Below are positions 54,309 to 64,000 of a stretch of 64,000 nucleotides of DNA, piece by piece; the stretch's first letter is position 1; the number at the start of each line of letters is the position of its first letter. The notes beneath the pieces were generated by a model. It saw nothing but the letters and a program-made list of their open reading frames with translations. It was not told where the DNA came from and made no database searches. The position numbers and the translations under genes were made by a program. The stretch comes from Punica granatum (Eukaryota > Streptophyta > Magnoliopsida > Myrtales > Lythraceae), in assembly GCF_007655135.1 (NCBI RefSeq), contig NC_045131.1, positions 1,984,001 through 2,048,000 of the forward strand. The letters are read 5' to 3'.

Positions 54309-54316
54309 TTTATATA
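54309..54316 (-). promoter_or_regulatory. P8 TATA box
   Basis: TATATAAA on the minus strand, about 95 bases upstream of the start codon. Confidence 0.5.
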
Positions 54317-54995
54317 GGTCTGAAAATGCATATAATGGGTTTTAAATTGAAGCTTTTAATAAGAAAACTCAAGAAGGAAAAAAGCCAAATGAAACTATGA
54401 ATTTGACCGGGCAAATTCAAAATTCAAATCATGTTAAATTTTGCTAGTTTGACTTGAATGGCTACCCAATTAATTAATTAGCAACATCGCAGCTTCGGTT
54501 CATAAAAAATGTATGGTCGGTCAGTCCTCCATCTCGGCTGCTCTAAAATCTTCTTTAAATCATACTACAATTTTGATATAAATAATTATTGAGGAATAAA
54601 TAATTAAATCACATAGTATCCAACAATGTTAACATTCTAGATTAATACAAGTGTGGCATCTCAGAATCTCATAATAACTATTATTTAGAAAGATCCATGT
54701 ATTGTTTTATCATGTTTTACCCAATCACATCATAAAAATAATGATGTAAAGCCTTTTACAATCGGCTAATTTACATGGAGGCTTGTGACCCATAAGTGAT
54801 ATCCAGAGATAAGAACATGCCTGTATCGACTAGGAATGTGACAGAAGATAGCAATCTTATCCATGAAAGGCCTATCCTCCTCTTCACTTTGTTGCTATTT
54901 TAAGCACACATGGAAGATTGGTGGAAACCTTCAAAAGGCCTTGTCAAGGAATATCGGGGTCTCGTTCATTCATTGATCCTAGTCTCGTTCATTCA
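54317..54995. other. Spacer
   Basis: Nothing recognised except a short tandem duplication (GTCTCGTTCATTCATTGATCCTA) at about 54958-55004. Confidence 0.45.
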
Positions 54996-55012
54996 TTGAT
55001 CCTAGTCTTATC

Positions 55013-55201
55013 TTTTTTTTTTTTTTTGCTAACCCGGGGTGTCCGGGCTTCGCCCGACTAATCCCCGGAACTCCATGAACCCCCGGCGACGCACGGAGCA
55101 GGTAATCACGCCAAAGGCGCTCTGGTGGCCCCAAGGGAATTCGAACCCGGGTCTCGGAGCAAACTTGGATGCTCATTAACTATTAGGTCAAATTCCTTGG
55201 G
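55013..55201 (-). mobile_element. SINE-C (tRNA-derived)
   Basis: A 189-bp element flanked by TTGATCCTAGTCTTATC (54996-55012) and TTGATCCTAGTCTTTATC (55202-55219). On the minus strand: box A-like TGACCTAATAGTTAATGAG, box B GGGTTCGAATTCCC, GC-rich body, CCGGGTTAGC and an A tail. Family distinct from SINE-B. Confidence 0.8.
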
Positions 55202-55219
55202 TTGATCCTAGTCTTTATC

Positions 55220-55725
55220 ATGTAAGCCGTATTTAAAGCTAAAGCAAGTGGGACAAATCTCCAGATCGGGTGTTGCAGAAAGCAACTAGGAATGAATTCA
55301 GGATGGCGACGTGTCAAATTAAATTAGTCGGACTTTCTTCCATCTGACTCTCCAATGGCCCTTCACCAAGTAGAGCTTCCCCAGTTGGATGCAGTGGGAA
55401 TATGCATCAATTTGATACTGGACGCAAATCGTAATCAAATGTGGCAATTTGATTGTCCCTGGTCCATATTTGCAGCCATTAATAAATGATCATGATTTTA
55501 CATTTACACGCTTGCATGCCCACGTGTAAGATTTCTGACTTTTTCTTGGCCTTTTCCATAAAATGATTGAACCCCAGCCTACCCCCACGAAATAATGGAA
55601 AGAGGAATCTCTTAAACGACTAAACAGGAATCTCTGACTATGGAAAGAGGAGAGGAGACTCTGTAAAAAACTCTTGGTTCTTCTGACTCTGAACATTGAC
55701 AATGCAAATAATAATTGACAATGCA

Positions 55726-55756
<31 letters not shown>

Positions 55757-56828
55757 CAATGCCATTAAAAAATCTTTAGGATACTCTCGTAATGTTATAT
55801 CGCATTACGGAATAATTACCCGTCCAATAAGTTGTTGAACTTGTCAAGTAAATTGATTTCTCTCTATTTTTATGGTCAATCTTTCTGAATTTCATTTTTC
55901 CATTTCAATTTCATTGTACTAGATTCATGATTCTTGGATTTGGCATAGTATTGAGAATGAGCTCATGTGTCCATCAGATTCCGGCTTCGAAACTCTTTAA
56001 AGACCACCGGAGCGATTTTGGAGTGATTATCCGCTCCCCGTTCGTCATCCTCCCCCATACCAACAGGAAAGGAACTGTAAGTAGCAAGATGGAATATTTT
56101 TCATGAGCATGGTAAACGGGCTTGGCCTCGGCTCAGATCCCAGGCCCAAGTTTACCAGAGTAGGCAGCCTTGCCCAGTCATTTGCTGGGTTCAACTGCAC
56201 GGCCTGGATTAGTTTGGGCTTTTCCGGCCCCAAGGAAGCAAAAATTGACAATTCTCTGGACACGAATATATTATTTTAGCTCACGTAGCAAATTACGGAT
56301 AATATATTCATATTATCGACTTATTAACCTGATTGAAGTGCTGAAAAGATTGTGCCTCCGCTCAATTTCGAGTAGATAACATGAGCATGCTGATGTTTAT
56401 GTTCAAGCTTAGGGATTGTGACTTGCGAGGGACGGGGAGGGTCAATATTTATCGGTGGGTACGGTACAAGAAGTACTTTAAATCATCCACCTTCGGATAG
56501 TTTAACAATTAATATCAAGCATCAACAGTAGCATTAATCTGTAATCACGTCGTCCAATATTATGTCTTGAGAATGATTACCGGTGGGGGGCAATGCAAAT
56601 AACTTTTGCCATGAGTGGGCTGCCACATATATATTATTGAGATGTCTTTAGATTTTTGTATTAGGAATCTTCGGCCTGTGTTTTTCGTCAGCTATTCTTA
56701 TCTATATAGCGTGATGTCGCACGATTATTGGACTCAGATGATGAAGGCATTGCTAGTAAAGTGTAAAAGGATCAGCCGGCAATTGAATTTTTCCGCAGTT
56801 CGGAACACTTTTTGACAGAAAATTTTTC
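55220..56828. other. Spacer
   Basis: An ATT/AAT microsatellite lies at about 55704-55754. No gene is supported. Confidence 0.45.
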
Positions 56829-57217
56829 GGGAAAAAGCCAATTTTTGGTTCTCAACATTTAATTTCTTTTTCGTTTTCGTCCTAAACCTATTTTTGTTCC
56901 TTCAATCCTATCCTAAATGTTACATAATTTATTCATTTTAGTATTTTTTCGGTCAAAAAACTATTTTCCTGTTCAAAATGTTTTAAAATATATTATTTAA
57001 ACAAAAGGAATCGATCCTGAATTTTTTTTAATTTAAAATATATTTTAAAAGTGTTTTGAATGTGAAAATATTTTTTTGATGGAAAAATTAACGGTGGGAC
57101 AAAACGAACAAAATTATGCAACGTTTAGGATAGGATTGAACGAAAAAATAAGTTTAGGACGAAAATTTTTTAAAAAAAAAGTAAGTAAAGATTGAGGACC
57201 AAAAATGCCTTTTTTCC
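56829..57217. mobile_element. Foldback MITE
   Basis: A 389-bp near-palindrome. Left GGGAAAAAGCCAATTTTTGGT..CTCAA, TCGTCCTAAACCTATTTTTGTTC and CAATCCTATCCTAAATGTTACATAATTT are repeated inverted on the right (about 57105-57217). The arms are ~170 bases. No coding potential. Confidence 0.75.
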
Positions 57218-58445
57218 AAAAAAGTTCACCAAGAAATATGTACTATATCTTTAAATTTCGGTTGAATCCTAGTCCGTGTTACCAGGTCATGAGACTTCTG
57301 TTACCCTCACATCTGCATGGACAGATTTCCTTAATTGTCACTACAATGTCTCCCATCCACAAGATTCTTGATAGTTTCTGTAATGCAAGTCTCTCTCTTT
57401 ACTTGAACGGCGTAAACAGGTGGATATCAACATTTTGATCACTCTCAGAGAAACCGAGTTTTTTTCCAATTACTCGATGCAAGGTCATCCCTCGGAATGG
57501 AGGATTCACGATCATGTTCCTACCACTTCAATTTCGAGCTTCCAGACCTTGCCTTCTGCTTTGGAATGGAACTTTTCACCTTCCATCACTTTCCTGCACA
57601 ACAAAGGCTTCCTAGAGAAGCATCCCAGAAAGTCCAGTCCCAAAGTCTACACAGATCAAAGGGAGAAACCGAACAGCCTAACGCCGAATTAAAGGATGGG
57701 ATGGGAATAAAGATAAGGGAATAACATTCTCACAAGTGCAAAAGCATCTTTATGGGTAAGGTCTCATGCCTTAAGCCTTTCTTTCTGCTTCACTTTTATC
57801 TCTCTTTGCATTAAGCCACGCTACCATACAGTGCTTTTAGGCTCCATGAGCTGGAATTTCCCAAACTCTTTATGCTCTCTAAGTTCCCTTTCTCCCCCTT
57901 CACATTTTGCCTGCAATGACAGCAGGAACCGAAAAAGGCATCCACCTGTCTGTTACTAAGAATCTTTTGTCCCTCGAAGACAAAGGTCCGGAAATGGAGG
58001 CCGAGAAGTTTAATGAGAATGCTAAGTGAAGAATCTGCAAAAGCTAATGCCATTAATATGCCAAGTAGCTTAATCAATACGATTGAATTTGCAGAAAGAC
58101 CATCTTTGTCCTTTCAAGTGGGAATCACTCGACTTTTGCTAATCTATTGTGCTTATGCTTTCCCTAATTCAAAGGTTCAAGGCTTAATATGTTGCCTTTA
58201 GGAAAAGTGCTTTTGGAGGGAAAAAGAGAGAGAATAATTTGTTTTTCCTCCCCAAAAAACAAACTTCACAGAACTACACGAACAAGTAAATCTTGCCTCA
58301 AATCGAGAACCTGATTGTGTTCATATCCCATTCTTTACGAGAATAATAAACAAAATAATCGAAAAGGTCACATTGAGCTAGTAGTGGAGAATGGATATGT
58401 GAGGAGATGCTCTCACATTTTGGTCTAGAAACTGAAGGCAGGAGT
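57218..58445. other. Spacer
   Basis: Small ORFs at 57205-57724 show no recognised domain. Nothing else is seen. Confidence 0.4.
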
Positions 58446-58613
58446 CACTGCAAGAATTTCGCTAAATAGGGACGGTCCAATCCGTCTCTATACCACCCAT
58501 AGAGACGGAATATAGATGATCTGGACACCTTTTCTAATTTTAGTGTTGCTATGCGTAGAGACGGACAGTTCTGTCCACACGAGACGAAAAATATCCGTCC
58601 CCATTCCGTCCCT
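58446..58613. repeat. CACTA-like terminal fragment upstream of MCTP
   Basis: CACTGCAAGAATTTCGC is followed by repeated GGGACGG / CCGTC motifs. AGGGACGG (58468-58475) and CCGTCCCT (58606-58613) are inverted. It resembles one end of a CACTA element; the other end was not found. Confidence 0.35.
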
Positions 58614-58782
58614 GAACTACAAAAACTTACACTGCCACCGAGATCCTAAGCTATTAGCAAGTTCCCAGTTTCAGCAATCTCAAGAGTCTTGAAGTTTTTA
58701 AGCTCTTCAGTTACTCTCTTAGCAGGTTCTAAAACTTTGTTTGTGCAGCTTAGTTGATATAAAGGAGGAGTTAGTGTTCCAG

Positions 58783-58838
58783 GTGAGATGTATATTTCTT
58801 CCTTTGCTAACTAAGTACATATATATTTCTTATTTCAG
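58783..58838 (+). other. Possible 5'-UTR intron of MCTP
   Basis: GTGAGATG...TTATTTCAG. At 56 bases it is short for a plant intron, so the call is weak. Confidence 0.3.
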
Positions 58839-58925
58839 ACACCGAGGAAGCTCATTTATTTTGAAACGCAGACAACAAACTCTAAAGGAAAAAGCGACAG
58901 ACGAGTTGCTTCAAAACTTCCACCA

Positions 58926-61316
58926 ATGAGTACCCCAGCCCCTCCCAAGAACCCGGAAGAGTACAAGCTCAAAGACACGAAGCCGCAGCTAGGAGAAAGG
59001 TGGCCTCATGGAGGATTACGGGGTGTCGGCGGGTGGATAAGTAGCGAGAGAGGTACAAGCACTTATGACCTTGTTGAACAGATGTTCTACCTCTATGTTC
59101 GGGTCGTCAAGGCCAAGGATCTCCCAACAAACCCTGTGACAGGAAGCTGCGACCCTTACGTGGAGGTGATGCTAGGGAACTACAGGGGGAGGACGCAGAA
59201 ATTTGAGAAGAAGACCAATCCCGAATGGAACCAGGTCTTTGCATTCTCCAAGGAGAAAATCCAATCCTCTGCCCTTGAAGTATATGTTCGGGATAGAGAG
59301 ATAGTAACGCGGGACAATTACATAGGCAAGGTTGTGTTCGATATGAATGAGGTGCCGACCAGAGTTCCCCCTGACAGCCCTCTGGCACCTCAGTGGTATA
59401 GATTGGAAGATCCAAGGAAAGACAGCAAAGTAAAAGGAGAAGTCATGCTCGCGGTTTGGATGGGAACACAGGCTGATGAAGCTTTCCCGGAGGCTTGGCA
59501 CTCTGATGCTGCAACGGTTCATGGGGAAGGGGTTTATAGCATCAGATCGAAGGTTTACGTTTCACCAAAGTTGTGGTACCTTAGGGTGAATGTTATCGAA
59601 GCTCAGGATGTGGAGCCTAACGATCGGGCTCAACTCCCACAGGCTTTCGTGAAAGCCCAAGTTGGGAACCAGACACTAAAGACAAAAGTCTGCCCGAACC
59701 GAACCAGCAATCCATTTTGGAACGAGGACCTGATATTTGTTGCAGCCGAGCCATTCGAGGAGCAGCTGGTGCTCACGGTGGAGAACAAGGTGGGACAAGG
59801 GAAGGATGGGGTGATGGGGAGACTAGCGGTTCCACTCAATGATTTTGAGAGGCGGCTTGATCACCGGCCGATTCATTCTCGCTGGTTCGACCTTGAGAAG
59901 TTTGGTTTCGGGGTCCTGGAAGTAGACAGGAGGCATGAGCTCAAGTTCTCAAGCAGGGTCCATCTCCGGGTTTGCCTTGAAGGCGCTTACCATGTCCTGG
60001 ACGAGTCCACCATGTACTTAAGCGACCAGCGGCCGACTGCAAGAGAACTCTGGAAGCAGCCCATCGGAATACTTGAAGTGGGCATTCTGAGCGCTCAAGG
60101 GCTCCTTCCGATGAAGACAAAGGACGGTCGAGGAACCACTGACGCCTATTGTGTGGCCAAGTACGGTCAAAAATGGGTGAGAACAAGAACGATACTTGAG
60201 AACCTCAACCCGAAATGGAATGAGCAGTACACCTGGGAGGTCAATGACCCTTGCACCGTGATCACATTCGGAGTCTTCGACAACTGCCACTTGGGTGGGA
60301 ACGAGAAATCCACAGCTGGTGGTGGGTCTAAAAATGATTCAAGAATCGGAAAGGTGAGGATCAGGCTGTCCACACTGGAGATGGACCGAATTTACACCCA
60401 TGCTTACCCACTTCTAGTCCTGCAACCATCAGGACTGAAGAAGATGGGCGAGCTCCAGCTAGCGATTCGGTTTACCTGCCTTTCACTGGCGAATATGATC
60501 TACCTCTACTGGCATCCATTACTGCCGAAAATGCATTACTTACATCCTTTCACTGTGAACCAGCTTGATAGCCTGAGGTACCAGGCCATGAACATAGTAG
60601 CGGTTAGGCTTGGGAGGGCAGAGCCGCCCCTGAGGAAGGAGGTCGTAGAATACATGCTCGATGTGGACTCCCACATGTGGAGCATGAGGAGGAGCAAAGC
60701 CAACTTCTTTAGGATTGTGTCCCTATTCTCAGGTGTGATATCTATGAGCAGGTGGCTTGGAGAAGTTTGCCACTGGAAGAATCCAGTTACCACGGTCCTA
60801 GTCCATGTACTGTTCTTCATACTTATATGCTACCCCGAGCTGATACTTCCGACGATCTTCCTCTACATGTTCCTCATTGGGATATGGAACTACCGCTTCC
60901 GCCCAAGGCACCCGCCTCATATGGACCCAAAGCTCTCTTGGGCAGAGGCTGTTCACCCGGACGAGCTCGATGAGGAGTTTGACAGCTTCCCCACATCCAA
61001 GTCTCATGACGTGGCCCGGATGAGGTATGATAGGCTGAGAAGCGTCGCAGGAAGGATCCAGACAGTGGTGGGGGACATGGCGACCCAAGGGGAGAGACTT
61101 CAGGGCCTGCTGAGCTGGCGGGACCCTAGAGCTACTAGCCTCTTCGTGGTCTTCTGCCTTATTGCGGCTATTGCCCTTTACATAACTCCATTCAGGATAG
61201 TGGCTTTGGTTGCGGGCATATATTGGCTCCGGCATCCCAGGTTCCGAAGCAAGCTGCCATCGGTCCCAAGTAACTTCTTCAAAAGATTGCCTTCACGGGC
61301 TGACAGCATGCTCTGA
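58926..61316 (+). CDS. MCTP: Multiple C2 domain and transmembrane region protein (FTIP/MCTP type)
   Basis: Intact intronless coding region for 796 residues. It has an N-terminal EEYKLKDTKPQLGERWPHGG motif, three C2 domains (about 52-165, 215-325 and 378-495; LRVNVIEAQDVEP and LEVGILSAQGLLPMKTKDG are seen), then a phosphoribosyltransferase C-terminal (PRT_C) region (about 640-796) with two hydrophobic anchors (about 622-655 and 736-770). Length and motifs fit the FTIP1/MCTP1 branch. Members sit in the endoplasmic reticulum at plasmodesmata, tether it to the plasma membrane through Ca2+/lipid-binding C2 domains, and help move proteins such as florigen or KNOX factors. AATAAA at 61383-61388 is a likely poly(A) signal. 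It differs from its neighbours in being single-copy in the window. Confidence 0.95.
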   Translation: MSTPAPPKNPEEYKLKDTKPQLGERWPHGGLRGVGGWISSERGTSTYDLVEQMFYLYVRVVKAKDLPTNPVTGSCDPYVEVMLGNYRGRTQKFEKKTNPEWNQVFAFSKEKIQSSALEVYVRDREIVTRDNYIGKVVFDMNEVPTRVPPDSPLAPQWYRLEDPRKDSKVKGEVMLAVWMGTQADEAFPEAWHSDAATVHGEGVYSIRSKVYVSPKLWYLRVNVIEAQDVEPNDRAQLPQAFVKAQVGNQTLKTKVCPNRTSNPFWNEDLIFVAAEPFEEQLVLTVENKVGQGKDGVMGRLAVPLNDFERRLDHRPIHSRWFDLEKFGFGVLEVDRRHELKFSSRVHLRVCLEGAYHVLDESTMYLSDQRPTARELWKQPIGILEVGILSAQGLLPMKTKDGRGTTDAYCVAKYGQKWVRTRTILENLNPKWNEQYTWEVNDPCTVITFGVFDNCHLGGNEKSTAGGGSKNDSRIGKVRIRLSTLEMDRIYTHAYPLLVLQPSGLKKMGELQLAIRFTCLSLANMIYLYWHPLLPKMHYLHPFTVNQLDSLRYQAMNIVAVRLGRAEPPLRKEVVEYMLDVDSHMWSMRRSKANFFRIVSLFSGVISMSRWLGEVCHWKNPVTTVLVHVLFFILICYPELILPTIFLYMFLIGIWNYRFRPRHPPHMDPKLSWAEAVHPDELDEEFDSFPTSKSHDVARMRYDRLRSVAGRIQTVVGDMATQGERLQGLLSWRDPRATSLFVVFCLIAAIALYITPFRIVALVAGIYWLRHPRFRSKLPSVPSNFFKRLPSRADSML

Positions 61317-61382
61317 AGTCTAAACTCTTGATCTACTGTCAATTTTTTATGCTAGCTCCATTCTCTTGTAACTGTGTTTTTC

Positions 61383-61388
61383 AATAAA
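61383..61388 (+). terminator. MCTP poly(A) signal
   Basis: AATAAA 67 bases after the stop codon. Confidence 0.5.
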
Positions 61389-61731
61389 TCGTGTTCCGAC
61401 TACAAGGTCTGCTTCAACAAATTGTGTACTAGATACACCCAAGTTTCGTCAGTAACATATTGAGGCGTGCCTTCAAATCGATAAATATCACATTACAGAT
61501 CATAGACCTCAATTACGTAATGGTGATTTCAAAGCCGATCAACAAACGGAGTTGATTTGCAGATGAAGCTAATCAATAATGCGATCCCTTCGTGATCTAT
61601 TGCCAACATAAAAACCGTCCGTTTGGCAATAGAGTTAAATTTCAAATTTAATTCCATTCCTATTGAAATAGGTAAAAGACAAATAAGTATGTTGGTGAAT
61701 AAGTATTTATGTATATATATATATATATATA

Positions 61732-61975
61732 TAAAAATGGGATAGTAATAATGGGGTTGAGGAAGAAGATAAAAAGGTAATGATTGTATTGTTGAATTAT
61801 GAAAAAAAAATAATGATTATTAATGAATAGTTTAGAGAATTTAGTATTAAAAAATCAAATTGAATGGTAGTTAAGATATAAAAAAATTGAAGAAAAATGG
61901 AAAAAAAAAATAATAATTGTATTGTTAAATTGAAAAAAAAAAGTAAAGTGGAATGGAAAATATTTTCACTTTCTT
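61732..61975 (+). repeat. MITE family M2, copy 3
   Basis: ATTGTTGAATTATGA, ATGAATAGTTTAGAGAATTTAGTATTAAAAA and AATATTTTCACTTT match 22390-22603. The element may begin near 61619 (GTTTGGCAATAGAGTTAA). Confidence 0.55.
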
Positions 61976-63982
61976 TCCTCAGTATCAAGTGTGAATTTCA
62001 ATACTTAGCGAAGCTCATCAAACACTCCAAGTCCAAGCCCAAGTTAACATCCATAACTTCAGCCCATATTTGTCAATTATAAATAATAGAAAAGAACATC
62101 AAATGGGAAATGCCAGGACAGCATGAACCTGACTTGATCTTGATATACGGGATTCTTATTGACAGTTGCTTAGAAGTTAGAACGGGGAGTTCATGGGTCA
62201 GACTAACGTTCTGCTGTTTAGAAGGCCGGCCCAATTTAATCTTTCAGACAAGAGATCTGGAAGGGCTGGCCCAACTTAGAGCCCAATATAATGTTTCATC
62301 ATGGGCTTTCTTGACAGTTGACAAGATGGTCCTAGTCCTAGACTATCAAAAAGTTTTCCTTGTTGCATTCATAGCCTTTTTCTTTCCTTTTTTTTTTTTG
62401 GCCTACCCATAGGCAGATATTTAGTTGATGAATTATTTATCTTGGTGAGATCACGGTGTATCCTTAATCAATTAATTGAAACCGATTTTCATTTAGGCAT
62501 CAGTTTGTGTTAATTATGAAGCAGTTGATGAATTTAATCAACATCATGTGCTATGCGGGAACCTAGCTATATATAGTTTGTTTAGAATATGCAATGTCCC
62601 CAAAAGAGCAATGGATCAAGTGGTTGAGCTGGATTTTCTCGTTCTCCTAATATTTGTTGTAATACAATTAATTAAATAATTAATTGATCAGTCGAGTGTC
62701 TCTACCTATTTTGAGTTTCTCAAGATAGATATATGGAGAGGAAGGACCCTTTGACTTTATTTGTAAATATATATATCTCTACAACTGCATCACCTAACAC
62801 AGCATAAATATTAGTTGAGCTTCACTTGTCTAATCAAATTCATAGAATCTGCCCTCTTCGAGAGTGAAGTTATTACCTAACAAAACCTCTCATCTCATCT
62901 CATCCTATAAAAAAATTAAAGGTCAACCCACGAAGTCAAATATATACATATATATAACACGCACCGATATCATTTTCTATATATCGAATAGGAAACTGGA
63001 ACCCTCCTTTTCTTCTAGCAACTCCTAATGGAGGACGATAATTAATATATAGAACATCAGAATTCCGGATGATTTAATTTAGTTTGGAGTATTTCCGAAT
63101 GATGTTGAGACAACAAATTTTATGACTTCTCTATTTGGAGAGAATTCAAGAATTCAGCCTCACACGATGACGCAATATATATATATATATATAAATTCTC
63201 GAGTTAATTCTATATTCAAGTACTAGGCAAAAGTTTTGTAACAAATGTCACTGCATTACAATTATATATGTTTTACTAGGTATCATCATAAAAATGGCCA
63301 GTCAAAAAAGAGAAGGGGAAAAAAATGCATTACCCTGAAGGATTGCAATTTCAACCACACCTAGAGGCCAAATGGGCCATGGAGTTGATCATGCCAAGCA
63401 ATTTCCAGTCTCTCTCTCAAAAAGACACCACCACATTTATATTTAGAAGAAGAAGGTTTTTACAAGGAAAATGTATATTAATCAAGCCACCTTTAATTCT
63501 CCTCTTCTTTGTCAAGTAATTCCTTCTTGCTTTTTCCTTCTCCTTGTCCTTGTCCTTGTCCTTCTTTTTCTTCCACTTCCATTTTTGTTCATGTAGAGAC
63601 TTTTCATCAGTCAGCAATGGCAGCATACAGACTTGTCGTTTTTCCCTCCCTTGGAATTTACAAGGGATAAAAAAGTGAACTGAAGAGAAATGGGTGAGTC
63701 ATTTTCTTAATTAACCTTTGGGCTGGGGGTAGGATCAAGGAGTGTTTTAAGCTTAATATACCTCTGTTTATTCTCTCAATTATCTATACATATAAAAGTA
63801 AAACTACTTAAGACTGGTGTAGAAAGACTGATAAGTGGATGATGATTTTGACTCTAAAAATCATATCATCAAGTTGGGCTACTAAATGAGTTCCCCTATT
63901 GTATATATGCATTGATTAATCCTGTCGAGGGCGAGAGAGCCAGAGGGAGCTGAGAGCTCGGAGACGGTGGAAATACTCTGCA
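61976..63982. other. AT-rich spacer
   Basis: A TCCTTG microsatellite lies at 63538-63564 and TA repeats near 61712 and 63175. No gene, RNA or complete element was recognised. Confidence 0.5.
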
Positions 63983-64000
63983 ATGGCAATCAAACATCTC
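63983..64000 (+). other. Possible 5' end of a further gene
   Basis: ATGGCAATCAAACATCTC follows a purine-rich, less AT-rich stretch (63920-63980) that looks like a 5' leader. Only six codons are inside the window, so no function can be given. Confidence 0.15.

Noticed and set aside
55100..55190. tRNA gene on the minus strand
   Set aside because: Box A/B are present but there is no cloverleaf or acceptor stem, and the segment lies inside a SINE with target duplications.
57205..57724. Overlapping small ORFs upstream of MCTP
   Set aside because: No domain, no codon-use or splice support. Not enough for a gene call.
62110..62412. 100-codon ORF
   Set aside because: No recognised domain, ends in a T-rich tract, no supporting signals.
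1..64000. CRISPR array, bacterial operon or viral genome segment
   Set aside because: No spaced identical repeats, no prokaryotic gene arrangement and no viral structural genes. All retro-elements seen are ordinary plant LTR or non-LTR types.

Overview
Eukaryotic nuclear DNA from a flowering plant, most likely a eudicot. The window is AT-rich, has spliced genes, and carries plant-type gene families together with dense LTR, LINE, SINE, CACTA and MITE insertions. The gene set would suit a Myrtales-type genome, but that placement is a guess and cannot be proved from the window. I see no bacterial, viral or organellar gene blocks.

Layout. (1) 1-3990: a LINE on the minus strand, running off the left edge, with ORF1 and ORF2 broken only by in-frame stops. 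(2) 5022-14876: a small non-autonomous CACTA-type transposon split by a complete, very young Ty1-copia element (6321-14426; two 1718-bp LTRs with only four differences seen, 5-bp target duplication ATAAC). (3) 16164-29930: two intact L-type lectin receptor kinases and one truncated, broken copy, all on the minus strand, with duplicated upstream segments and the 3' end of a lost P450 gene between them. (4) 32824-34664: an intact two-exon CYP93-family P450. (5) 35636-54229: a minus-strand cluster of polygalacturonase-inhibitor-type (PGIP-like) leucine-rich-repeat genes. Five look intact, one has a single nonsense codon, one is badly broken, and one is a ~100-bp relic. A copia fragment and a probable TRIM element lie inside the cluster. 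(6) 58926-61316: an intact intronless FTIP/MCTP gene with three C2 domains. (7) The rest is AT-rich repeat-filled spacer.

Biology. The LecRK and PGIP-like genes are typical surface and apoplast defence families expanded by local duplication, and CYP93 enzymes act in flavonoid and phytoalexin-type metabolism. The window therefore reads as a birth-and-death defence region next to one conserved housekeeping/transport gene (MCTP/FTIP). There is no evidence that these genes form one pathway.

Main points to check: two mutually exclusive intron positions in the PGIP-like cluster; a shortened intronless PGIP-like gene; a shared promoter block that is tandemly duplicated in one PGIP-like gene; a retroposon in the 5' leader of LecRK1; a P450 3'-end relic; a SINE family with clear target duplications; a TRIM; and the copia-in-CACTA nesting.
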